A stretch of DNA of 64,000 nt from Gnetum montanum (Eukaryota; Streptophyta; Gnetopsida; Gnetales; Gnetaceae), in the NCBI GenBank assembly GCA_015680685.1, contig MNCI01011532.1:1044959-1108958 (forward strand). Reading direction: 5' to 3'. Shown here in pieces: positions 1-9,400 of this stretch (the stretch's first letter is position 1; each line of letters starts with the position of its first letter). Under the pieces are notes generated by a model. It was not told where the DNA came from, did not search any database, and worked only from the letters and a program-made list of their open reading frames with translations. A program made the translations under genes and the position numbers.

Positions 1-440
1 GGAAGAGATTGGTTAAGCATGGTTGATGCACGAATGGGCATAAAGAATCTCTTCTTAGAAATCTATAAGGAAAATGAATTTGGAAGACTAGAGAAGAAGC
101 ATATTCCATGCATCATGTATAGTGATAATGGATGCAATTGCATGCAAAAGATTTGATCCATGAAACATACATACATTAAACCATCCAATTAGTGTGCACA
201 AGAAACAAATATTCAAAGGTGTCTATACAAAGTAGCCACAAAATAAGATGGTACCCAATGGCTAATAACTAACTCAAATAATAGTACATTATGCATGGAA
301 CTAACTGAGAGCCTAAAATGTGCTTATGTTAAAAGCATGGATGAACTTGAGCAAGTTCATCACCAACTCTTTGATAATGAAGATGATGATACATGATGGG
401 AAGAGTTGGAAATCCCTGATAACTTCAAATAAGAGCCCCT
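1..440 (+). pseudogene. Protease C-terminal end and linker of element G
   Basis: The first codons read GRDWLSMVDARMGIKN and then a segment ending HIPCIMYSD, which matches the C-terminal end of the protease of element A (GRAWLSTVDA, then VPCITYSDSS). A linker follows with CAQETNIQRCLY, matching CAQETLQQRCLY in A. The catalytic Asp lies upstream of the window. Several in-frame stops (for example after NGCNCMQKI) show decay. In family terms this would be the retropepsin that cleaves Gag-Pol inside the particle. Confidence 0.6.
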
Positions 441-639
441 AAAGTTTAAAATTCTACCAATTGACATAGAATATGCATTTTTAAATAATGTTAAATTCAT
501 CATAAATCAATTTTAAACTTGCTCCTGAACAAAAAGAAAAGCTGTTAAAGATGGTTAACAAATGGCCAATAGCCTTTGCTTGGTCATATATTGAGCTTAT
601 AGGAATTGATTCAAGGATATGCTAACATCAAATTTACAC

Positions 640-1420
640 TAACTCGACCATGATGCTAAGAAGGAAGCCACAAAGATGGTTGAACCCCAAATTAAAGCAG
701 ATCATCAAGGAGGAAATAGAGCAACTCCTTAAGGTGGGGTTCATCTATTCCATCATAGATAGTAAGTGGGTTAACCCACTTGTAATTGTGCCAAAGAAAG
801 GTGGCAAATGGTGGGTCTGCATTAACTTCAAGCTATTGAATATGACAACATTTAAAGATCATTTTCCATTATCATTTATGGACCGAGTGTTAGACACTAT
901 CTACAAGCATTGGTATTATAGCTTCTTAGATGGTTATAGTGGCTATAATCAAATCCACATTACACTAGAAGATCAGGCCAAGAAAACATTCACAAGTTCC
1001 TAGGGGACTTTTGTATATTGTAAAATTCTATTCAGTCTATGCAATACCCTTGCAACATTTCAACACCTAGTCCTTAGCATCTTTCTGTAGTAGATTGGTA
1101 GTGGTGTGGAAGTTTTCATGGATGACTTTTCCACGTATGGAGCTATATTTGAACAAGTCTTGGATCGCCTTGAGCAAGTAGTATAATGATATGTGAAAAA
1201 AAATTTGAGGCTCAACTGGCAAAGGAGTCATCTCATGGTCCAAGAAAGCATTGTTTTGTAGCATCAAATTTTACAAAAATGGATTGAGGTAGACCCAAAG
1301 AAAATAAGCGTAATCCAAGGAATAACATGCCAACCAAAGATAGTTAAATACATTCGATCATTCTTTGGACATATTGGCTATTACCAGTGATTCATAGAGA
1401 ATTTCTTTAAGATCGCAAAG
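640..1420 (+). pseudogene. Reverse transcriptase of element G (gypsy type)
   Basis: The longest open piece, 650-1003, carries classic gypsy RT motifs: EIEQLLKVGFI, then WVNPLVIVPKKGGKWWVCI, then the palm stretch YSFLDGYSGYNQIHI. The frame runs on past a stop into the catalytic box VFMDDFS at about 1114-1134, whose two aspartates are intact. Further downstream come connection-domain motifs (VKYIRSFFGHIGYY, KIAKLLVELMKKDA). The enzyme would copy element RNA into cDNA using a tRNA primer. At least five in-frame stops make it inactive. The pattern (FMDDFS, GYSGYNQI) is that of the Athila/Tat side of plant Ty3/gypsy elements; this assignment is from memory of motifs, not an alignment. Confidence 0.8.
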
Positions 1421-1499
1421 CTATTGGTTGAGCTAATGAAGAAAGATGCTTCGTTCATCTATACCAAGGAGTGTAAACATGCATTCCAATAGTTGAAGA

Positions 1500-1908
1500 A
1501 AAAACTCATAAAAAATACAATATTATAGGAACCAGACTAGTCTAGGTCACTTCACATAATGACGAATGCATCTAATTATACTTTGGGAGTAATTCTTACA
1601 TAGTTGGATGATAAAAAGGTTCCTATTACTTCCACTGCTCAAGCTGAAGCATTGTAGATGTAGCGCTAAATTACACCACCACAGAGAAAGAACTAATGGT
1701 AGTGGTGTATGCCCTTGAAAAATTCAAGCATTATTTGCTTGGCTATAGAGTTTTTGTGCACAAAAATCATAATTCCATTCACTTCTTATTGAACAAGTTG
1801 ATGGTGAGCCCTTGTATCATATGGTGGTTCGTGATCTTGCAAGAATTTGATGTCATGATGTTAGATCGAAAAGGGATCAAGAATGTGATCGTTGACCACC
1901 TCTCTTAA
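1500..1908 (+). pseudogene. RNase H domain of element G
   Basis: This follows RT directly. Around 1555-1600 the frame reads HIMTNASNYTLGVIL, the start of a gypsy RNase H (family pattern DASDYALGAVL) with the first Asp changed to Asn. The open piece 1696-1908 reads MVVVYALEKFKHYLLGYRV and later EFDVMMLDRKGIKNVIVDHLS, the usual C-terminal end of this domain, where the ancestral LSR ends in a stop. RNase H would remove the RNA strand of the RNA-DNA hybrid. The lost Asp and the stops between the two halves mean it is dead. Confidence 0.7.
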
Positions 1909-1914
1909 TTAAGA

Positions 1915-2480
1915 TGGGATAATAAAGAGAAGGAGAATCCACTCTTTGATCAATTTCTAGATGAACTTCTCTTTATAGGAGTAATAAATGACCAAGTACC
2001 CACAAAAACAACATGGTAAAATGGAGTTCTCATCTATCTTCTCACTCAGGAAATGCCACAAGATTTTGACTTTAGAAAAAAGTAACAATTTCTTCATCAA
2101 CCTAAACACTTCATGGAAATCAATAGACACCTCTACAAGATATGCATCAATGCCTTGATTCATTGGTGTGTCCCTAACGAAGATCAACTATGCATTCTCA
2201 AGGATGCTCATGAAGGACCTTGTGGAGGCCAATCTGTAAGGAGATGCATAGCCATAAAAATCCTGATGGTAGGATAATATTGACCTACAATATTTAGGGA
2301 TGCCCACAAATTTGTCTGATCTTGCTAACACTGTCAAATAGATGGTGGGATAATTGTTGGCATGGAAGGTCCTTAATAGTGGATTCAACCACTAGACCTT
2401 ATATAATTGATCAAACCTTTTCCTCTAGGGCCATGTTCATCTACAAACCTGAAAGCCCAAATAGAAAGTAGTTGGTCATC
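1915..2480 (+). pseudogene. Integrase N-terminal zinc domain of element G; catalytic core absent
   Basis: After RNase H the frame shows a linker (FLDELLFIGVINDQVPT) and then an HHCC-type region: LCILKDAHEGPCGGQ at about 2190-2235, with remains of the paired cysteines near 2330-2345 (SC then HCQIDGG). The next expected part, the catalytic D,D,E core, is not there. Instead the sequence passes within about 150 bases into the 3' noncoding region shared with A, B and F. Integration by this copy is impossible. The missing core may be an internal deletion of this copy. Confidence 0.55.
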
Positions 2481-2540
2481 ATCCAATAAGTGAAACCTTT
2501 CCTTGAACCAAGAAAAGCTAATAAAACTACCACCTCAATA

Positions 2541-3849
2541 GATGGACAACCATGCTCTATTTTCTAGATCTCCTTTCTTCAACATGGTTATGGTGGAGAT
2601 GGCCATCCGTGTTAACCATCCACTTGGCGCTTCAATATTTTACTTTTTTGTTTTACATATTTTTATTTTACACTTTGTTGATTTTTACCTTTTTCTTTGG
2701 TTTTTTGCTCTATTGATTTTCTTAATTTTTGTTTTACAACATTGTTAGTATGTTTTACCTTTCTTAATTTAGTTTACAATTTTTTATATTTTATGCTATT
2801 TTACTTTGTTTTATTTTGTTTAAGTGTGACTTGTCATTATTTCTGCTAATAAAAGTGCTTTATTACCATAGGGCATAATGCCACTGTTGCTATTTACTAA
2901 TGATGGTTTGTGCTTAATGTTGTGATTGTTAATGTCTAGTTTCTATTGTTGAATTTTGATGTCTAATGACTATGACATGGTTTATTTTTCATTGAACAAG
3001 CAGTGAGTCCACGTCATCCACCCATCCAACAAACTTTGTGATGTTCCTTGTTCTGGGAGTTTAAGGTTTCTTCCATTAAAAAGAAACTTTTAATCAATTG
3101 GTGACCTTGTTAGTTCTGAAATTGGGAAGGATCCAAAGGTTTGTAGAGAGTGTGACTTCAAGGGAACTAAATACTCTTTGTACTCTTCTGCTTACTTGAG
3201 TCCTTGGATGTTTTTCATGAACTTCTTACTATTCCATTCCAACCACTAATAGGAAGTCAAAAAAGTCTTTGCATGGTGTGGTTCCCATCCAAAATTCAAA
3301 AAAAAATATAATAATGGGAATTTAAAGCACACCCCTTAGACAAATACATGAGAAACAAGCACTAGTTATGGAACTAGAAAGACATGTTACCCATGCTTGA
3401 AGATCCCCTCTAACTGAGTTCCTCTCTTTCTCTCACTTCCTACTTCTCTTTTCTTCTTTTTATGGAATGGTAGTTGTTTTGTAGGAGCACTCTTGTGTCT
3501 TAAGTGGGTCAATCAATCTTGGAGTGACAATGCAATGTCACTAAAAGTAGCTAGTTTTGGTCTGGACTAAGGATGGAACTTCTCAGGTCATTTTAAACAC
3601 ATCTTCCACAAGGGACTTTTTACAAACTCAATTTAGAATCCCATTCCACCTTCTTAACATCCATATATGCTACCATAACTTACCTCACTATTGATTTCTA
3701 TGTTATGTTCGATGTCTAAGTATGAAGTATTGGCATTCTTAAATTGATTCTTTTTGGTTGGTCCTTAACTTTTCATGACCATTAATCAACTGTGGGGCCC
3801 ACATGCTCCTTAGTTAGGGTCATGTAAAGGCAATAAAGCCATCTGCCTA
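2541..3849 (+). other. 3' noncoding region of element G with TTTTGTTTTAC-type repeats
   Basis: The region has no supportable sense gene. It begins with GGAGATGGCCATC, shared with the end of the coding part of A and B (GGGGGAGATGGCC), then a T-rich stretch (about 2640-2850) of irregular repeats of the type TTTTGTTTTACA. It continues with sequence alignable to the 3' noncoding regions of A (63256-64000), B and F, including TCTTTGCATGGTGTGG near 3270 and AAAGCACACCCCTTAGA near 3327. Confidence 0.65.
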
Positions 3850-4065
3850 CTATGAGGAGGACCCACTTACATATCTTTTGGTTTGGTTAGTTAAGTCCCT
3901 AATCTTTGACATTGCTACAATCCTATCTTTCACATATTCCATTATGTAATCCACTCTATGCTCCTTGAACCCTTTTTCTCTAATTTTCTCAATTTTCTTA
4001 ATTTTTTGAACTTTAACATCCTCTTCTTGTATTTTCATCATGTTTGTGACTGTTTGGGCTTCCAT
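3850..4065 (-). CDS. Small antisense ORF in the 3' noncoding region of element G
   Basis: A 71-residue frame runs against the direction of the element. It is lysine- and glutamate-rich (MEAQTVTNMMKIQEEDVKVQ, then KKIEKIREK) and could form a short helix or coiled coil. It ends RYVSGSSS. The corresponding part of element B (23450-23590, read on plus) is also rich in charged residues and contains a similar segment (VKMEMKKIEWIAKM) but with stops. Extra ORFs, some antisense, are known from plant Tat/Athila elements. Whether this one is real or only the complement of a T-rich region is unsure. Confidence 0.2.
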   Translation of the reverse strand: MEAQTVTNMMKIQEEDVKVQKIKKIEKIREKGFKEHRVDYIMEYVKDRIVAMSKIRDLTNQTKRYVSGSSS

Positions 4066-4124
4066 TTGATTCTAATTTTGTTCCAAATCTCCTTGTAATT
4101 TTTGAGTTTTAACTTGGTTAGTGG

Positions 4125-4240
4125 TGATCAATAGTTGCATCGACAAGGCCCCATCGACGTAGCAGACCATGTTTACTAGGCCCCATTAATGCAATGCAAA
4201 AATAGTATAAATACTACCAAACACTTTGGATTTTTCTCAT
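4125..4240 (+). repeat. LTR U3-like fragment (start of a family-3-type LTR)
   Basis: The sequence starts TGATCAATAG and contains two copies of a TAGGCCCCAT-like motif (AAGGCCCCATCGAC, TAGGCCCCATTAAT), followed by TATAAATACT near 4208. The 3' LTR of element E has the same kind of repeat at 14630-14705. This may be the start of the 3' LTR of G or the remnant 5' LTR of E. The R/U5 part and a CA end are not found. Confidence 0.4.
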
Positions 4241-4651
4241 TTGGTCCATAATGCCCAAGGTGGTTTTACAATTTTCAAAGCCAAAAACATTCCTGAGCCT
4301 ATAACTCTCACACCAGTTATCTGAATCACCGTGTTCTTTGATTCTATAGTTACTAGAAGTAAACTCTTAGTCATGGGGATAGCAAACCTCAAGGTTTTGA
4401 CGATAATTTTTTGAAACTTTTTCTAACTCCCCCAAAGGGTTAAGATATAAAATACTATTAAATCATTAAATTTTGAGAATTTAACCCTCCCAACAACTTC
4501 AGTAAACCAAAAATTAACTTAAACAATTAAATACTTAATCCATCTAGCCATAATCATACCTTAGTCATGTGTAAATTTCCTATGAGAAAAGGTATTCCAG
4601 TCATTTTGAGTTACAAAATATTTGCTAATTTGTTGTTATGTGTGATTATAG
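4241..4651. other. Leader-like noncoding stretch before the ORF of element E
   Basis: AT-rich sequence with no recognised gene, primer-binding site or LTR end. It ends directly before the ATG at 4652. Confidence 0.3.
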
Positions 4652-5968
4652 ATGGCACCTAGGTCGAAGAGATTGTAGGAGGAAGGACCATTGCAACCAT
4701 GGGAGAAATGACCTAGAAAAGGAAGATTCCAATAAGAACATGGCCACAAACAAGCTGAGGAAACCCACGTAATGGGATCTCTTAGAGATGAGGTAGAGGT
4801 GGAATTTGTCCAATAGATTCCTAAAGAAGAAGCTACATCTAAACACTTATAGTGAGGCAAGGCACTAGGCCCTATACCTAGACTGGAAGTCACACTCCCA
4901 CAGGCCTTCCTTGATATAATTAGGAACCATGAAATTCAATGCTTAATTCTTCAAGAGCTAAACTCTGGGTCATTCCTTGAAAGGGCACTAGAAGATGTTA
5001 GAACTCAATTGCAAGCCTCTCCCATGTGGCCAATCATCACTACAAGTGAGGAGTGGTACATGGGAGAAACATATTTTTTCTAGAATAATAAGAGAGAAGG
5101 AGATATTGTGAAAATTAAGGATATCCAAGTGTCCTACTTAGTATAAGCTATCATGTAGGCCCTTAGGTTGCTAGACACTAGGACATAATTGGCAAAGTTG
5201 TCCACATAAGCCAATCCTGAAGCAAAGAAGGAATGGACTTAGTAGTGTTATGGGATTGACTGCAAGGAGTTTGGCATGCTCACACTAGCAAAAGAAGTCT
5301 ATTTTAAGATAGCAAGCTACCACCTCAATCCAACAGCAAGGCCTAGTAAGGTAACAACCTTCTTCACTTAAGCATGCATTGCACTATGTGGAAACTTTCT
5401 AGAAAACCTTCCATACCTAATCTATCTAGAGATAGAGAAGTACTTTAAGGAGAATGCACATGGAAGGAAAAATCTACCCTTTTCCTACTTGAATAGAAAA
5501 TTATGTAAAAGGGAAAAGATAGTTCACTACACAAATGATACACTCAGGTGTGCTCCTAATGCTTCATGAGCTAAGATGATGAAAGATAAGATGCATACCA
5601 CATTCACAAAAGAGGAGTAACAACAGCCACCTCCACCACCTATTCATGAATAACCAATGGAGGCCCACACTTTGGTTGAGTGTATGCAAAAAATATAAGA
5701 GTAGATCTTACAATAGGAGAAGTAGTAGACAGGAACTAGTGGTGGAGATCCATCTATGTATAGACTAATCATGAGTTACCTCAGAGAAGTGGCTTGTACA
5801 ACTAGTTAGATGGAGGGAGGTGGATCAATGTTATCTACCCAACAAATGCAGTTGCCTACGAGGTTAAATCTAAGTGCTCAAGAGGTGACAATATCTCTCT
5901 CTTAGCATCATCTATTCTCAGAAATCTTTGGGAATGTTGCTTCCTTTTTAATGCACTTGGAGGAGGAT
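4652..5968 (+). pseudogene. N-terminal half of the element E ORF ('plant transposon protein'-like)
   Basis: A single frame of 439 codons without a frameshift starts at MAPRSKRL and is interrupted by about 24 stops. I count 13 TAG, 8 TAA and 3 TGA. Between stops it is protein-like: SLRDEVEVEF, GSFLERALEDVRTQLQ, EWYMGETYFF, then a segment ending NLPFSYLNRKLCKREKIV and a proline run (QQPPPPPIHE). The NLPFSYLNRKLCKR segment recalls the LPFPxLITxLCxRAGV end of a domain often annotated as 'putative plant transposon protein' in non-autonomous LTR elements; this is a motif resemblance only. The frame ends where element F inserted (HLEED, then its LTR). It is not a recognised gag. Confidence 0.45.
5964..5968. 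repeat. Left target-site duplication of element F (AGGAT)
   Basis: The five bases AGGAT before the left LTR of F correspond to AGGGT at 12848-12852, a 4 of 5 match. This is what an aged 5-bp gypsy target duplication would look like. Confidence 0.5.
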
Positions 5969-6912
5969 TGATGAGTGGTGGGTATCCCTACACTCAACCA
6001 TATGAATACGAGTGTCGCACGCACCATCAGATTGAACTCCGCAGACTAAATTCCTACACGCTGCTTGGAACACTTGGGGTTAATTAATCGTTGTCTTCCC
6101 AAGCTTGCTTGTATGTGTCACGGTGTATGGTTAAGAAAGCCTAAGGTATATGATTTTTATGGTATTTTCTATTTTTATGTCTTCTACACTATGAGGAAAG
6201 GGTTGAGAAACTAAGTCTAACTCTAACTAATGCACTAAGTTCCCTAGTGTTAGCATCCATTCCCACTTACCATACACACCCTGAACTATGCAATTGTGGC
6301 TACCAAACACTAATCATTACTGGGATCAACACATGTAATGCACATGCTCGAAGTGATCGTACTGAGGCACTTAACTAACCTAAGTGTGATAAGCATCTGT
6401 TCGTTGGCTAACCATACACATCCTTGAATTCTTATAACCAAGTCGTACTTATCCCACGTTCTAGGAGTTTAGGGTGAGAGACACTAATCACGATGAATAG
6501 CCGATTCCTTGACTAGCCGTACACATTCGTAAATGCTCGTAATCAAGTCGTACTCATACCACGCTAACAACAGGTAATAAATAACTAGTAAGAAATAACA
6601 TGTAATAAACCTATTCCATGTACTACAAGGTTTATCCACAAAGCTCGTCTTTATTGACATACACAACTTGCGTTCAGGTACAAAGCTACTCAAATAAAGA
6701 TCCGTTCACTTGGGGACTCCTACTGTGGACACATGGAAAATAATCTATCTCTGGGGTGATCAATCTGCGAGAGCTTTGCTACTTTAAGCCTAGGATGATG
6801 AATTAGGGGAGTGCTGCCTCTTATTAATATATATGGCGGTGGACTGCAATATCACGTACGCGATATCGCAGGGGACGACATGATATCGCGTACGTGATAT
6901 TGCATCCCATCA
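5969..6912 (-). repeat. 3' LTR of element F
   Basis: On the plus strand the LTR begins TGATGAGTGG and ends CATCCCATCA, so in element direction it runs TGATGGG to ACTCATCA. Palindrome-like motifs (CGTACGCGATATCGC, GATATCGCGTACGTGATAT) lie at 6850-6905, in U3 just upstream of the TATA region. It matches the LTRs of B and A. Confidence 0.85.
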
Positions 6913-8558
6913 TGCCTCCATGACTAAATGAAAACTCATCCTCAAGTTCATTATAATGATATCGGGTAGGTATGGAATTATTGAGGGAAATGGAACTAAT
7001 GGGATGACATGTGAACGGATCATTATTACAAGACTTGAAAAAACTGGTGTTCATGACAACAGGGGTGAACACCTTATTACATTGACATCAGGCCACATTT
7101 GGCAGCTTGAGAGAAAAGAGAAGAGAGAAGAGAAGAGAAGATAAGAGAAGAGGTCTTGCTACTGCCAATGCCTAGATTGCGCCTTTCATTGTCCATCAGT
7201 AAGCGCATCATCAATCTTGCTCCTTGCATAGCTGCTTTCAGCACTACTCCATTCCAAGTGCTACCTCCAGATCTGATCTATTGTTGCATGATCACCATCT
7301 GCACACACAACACAGTCTTGTATTAGCAAGGGTAAAGGAATTGTAATGTGGTCATACCTTGCTTCGGTGTAAGTCCATTGTCTGGGTTGTGGCTAATACN
7401 CCCTTAATGCCCTGACACACCCACATTCAAAGAGTCCGTAGGCTCTGGGAATGTCCTTTGAAACAAGATTTAAAGTCTTAATCGTAAAAATTTACCAAAA
7501 ATAAAACAATGCATCTACCAAAATATACACTAATGATACAACCGGCAATGAGGTGAACAGTGGAGAGAAGGGTGGAGAGAAGAGGATGGAATGGAATCCC
7601 AAGAACAAGATGGTGTACAACCCCTTGTGTGCTTCATGATTAATGTGACTTGGCAAATCTCATTCCAACTCTGGCCTCAAACAAACCACATCCAGTGACT
7701 TCGCATCAACGCACTTGGCTGAACCATCCACTGGAGTAACAAGAATGCATCTCCAAGAGCTACCACCATTTCAACGAAACAAAGGAGAGAATGGGAAGTG
7801 AGAAGTGCCTTAGTTAGAGGGAACACATTTGGTTCCATAACCAATGCTTGTAGCCTAAGTTTATTTCGTCTAAGGGGTTTTCTTTCAATCCTTACTTTGG
7901 TTTTTTTTTTTTGTGTTTTTTGTTTTTATGCGTGAGAACCACACCATGCAAAGAATTTTTATTTTTATTGTCTCCACTTCCAAAAAGTGGGTAACATTGG
8001 AATGGCAAGAAAACTCAAGAAGAAAATATCCAACCACCTAAGAGAATGGCCAACACAAATGCATAAAGTTCCCTTGAAGTCACACCCATTTTAAACCTTG
8101 AGTCTTTCCTTAGTTTGAGAAGTACCTAGTCACCGATTCATTAAAGTTCTTATTAGAAAGGGAACTGTACATTTCCAAGCCAAGAGAAACCATAGACTTT
8201 GGTGGATGAATGGATGAAGTGGAATCATTGCCTGCCATATCAAAAGAACATACCTTAGTATCAACGTCATAACTTAAAGGTAAAAACCAAAGATCAGCAA
8301 TCAATGAAAAACAGGTCATACCATCGTTCCAAACACTTATTGGGTGGTGAACTTACATGGTGGATGGCACACACACACACACACAAAATGGGAAAGTATA
8401 ACGATGTTGTAAAACAAAAACAAGAAAAGTTAAAGAAATTTTCAAAATAAAAACAAGAAAAGTTAAAGAAATTTGTAAAACAAAAATGTATTAAACAAAA
8501 AATGTGTAAAACAATAATGTGTTAAAAAAAACTTAAAAGAACTGAGGGCCCCATATGA
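6913..8558 (-). other. 3' noncoding region of element F
   Basis: No gene is seen. The region aligns with 22802-24758 of element B. It holds a purine-rich plus-strand run (7112-7150), an (AC)n microsatellite at about 8370-8386 and T-rich repeats (minus strand TTTTTGTTTTAC type) at 8405-8530. At the N at 7400 about 300 bases present in B (about 23275-23575) are missing. Confidence 0.65.
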
Positions 8559-9400
8559 TTAGCATAGGTGGACATCTCCCCCATGACTAAATTGTAAGGG
8601 AGAGATCCAAAATAATAAGTGCCTATTGGAATTTCGTAACAGTGCCCAACTTCTCCCCACTGATGTTCTTAGGTTGAGGGGTGGAAGTTGGTGACACTCA
8701 TATTCCAATGTGTCTATGCCTCTGTTGTTAGCATGAGTTTCCTCAGTTCGTTCCATGCATACTTGGTTGCTCTTCCTAGTAGCTGTTAACCACAGGGTGT
8801 CTAGTACTGGTGTGGTTGCTACATACAGGCATATTTATTTCAAAGTCTCAAGGGCACACTTGTTACATGGAGACATTTCCTCCATGTCATCACCCGATGA
8901 ATCACTGTATGTGATGCATGGAACTTTCTTCTTCTCGATCTTTCCATAAATGTTCATCTTAGATATTTGCAAGGAAAGATCACGGATCCCTAGGTACGCA
9001 TCTACTGTACTTCGCCATGGCCTTCCCATTATAATTAGAGAGCCCCCTTCATTGTTAACTTCAATCACTAGGAAATCGGCTGGGTATGACCACCCACACA
9101 TAGTGGTGATGATGTCCTCCACCAATCCTAAGGGAATGGTAATGGACTGGTCAGCCAGCTCTAGTGGGATGTTACTCTTCTTTAGTTGGGGCAGGTTCCA
9201 TTTGTGATACATTTCTTATGATATTAGATTAACTCCAGAACCTGAGTCAAGAAGAGCTTGATGTGGTGCATTCCTAGCAATTTGCAAATAAATTAAGGGG
9301 CTCCCATGGTCAGATAGTTTCCTGGGAAGGTGGCCCACCTTGATCCAATCGGTTATGGTATGTGTCAACATAACTGTATATGTACTCGGTTGTTGGACTG
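8559..9400 (-). pseudogene. Aspartic protease region of element F
   Basis: Read leftward, the frame contains the retropepsin active site ALLDSGSGVNLIS (about 9222-9260) with the Asp-Ser-Gly triad intact. Then, past one stop, come MYHKWNLPQLKKSNIPLELA, a second conserved block with IIMGRPW, and the tail KVPCITYSDSSGDD. The protease would mature Gag. It is followed by a degenerate tail and then noncoding sequence, where an autonomous element would continue into RT. One nonsense codon right after the active-site block inactivates it. Confidence 0.75.

Larger units (their letters stand above)
1..4240 (+). mobile_element. Element G: pol-bearing Athila/Tat-like Ty3/gypsy remnant
   Basis: The window opens inside a gypsy-type LTR retrotransposon read on the plus strand. 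In order it shows the end of an aspartic protease, a reverse transcriptase with an intact FMDD box, RNase H pieces, an integrase zinc-binding remnant, a long 3' noncoding region and what may be the start of a 3' LTR at 4125. The protease end and the 3' noncoding region align by eye with elements A, B and F (for example GRDWLSMVDARM here against GRAWLSTVDACL in A). G is therefore their pol-containing relative. All coding parts carry stops and frameshifts. The 5' half lies outside the window, and the right end merges with element E. Confidence 0.75.

Noticed and set aside
4636-4893. Minus-strand open stretches of 85 and 66 codons
   Set aside because: They are shadows of the plus-strand E ORF and have no family features.
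7112-7150. Purine-rich run as the polypurine tract of F
   Set aside because: It is on the wrong strand and 200 bases away from the LTR.
8366-8388. (AC)n run as a CRISPR-like or regulatory repeat
   Set aside because: It is a simple microsatellite that recurs at 63461 in the same place of a sister element. No CRISPR or bacterial feature exists here.
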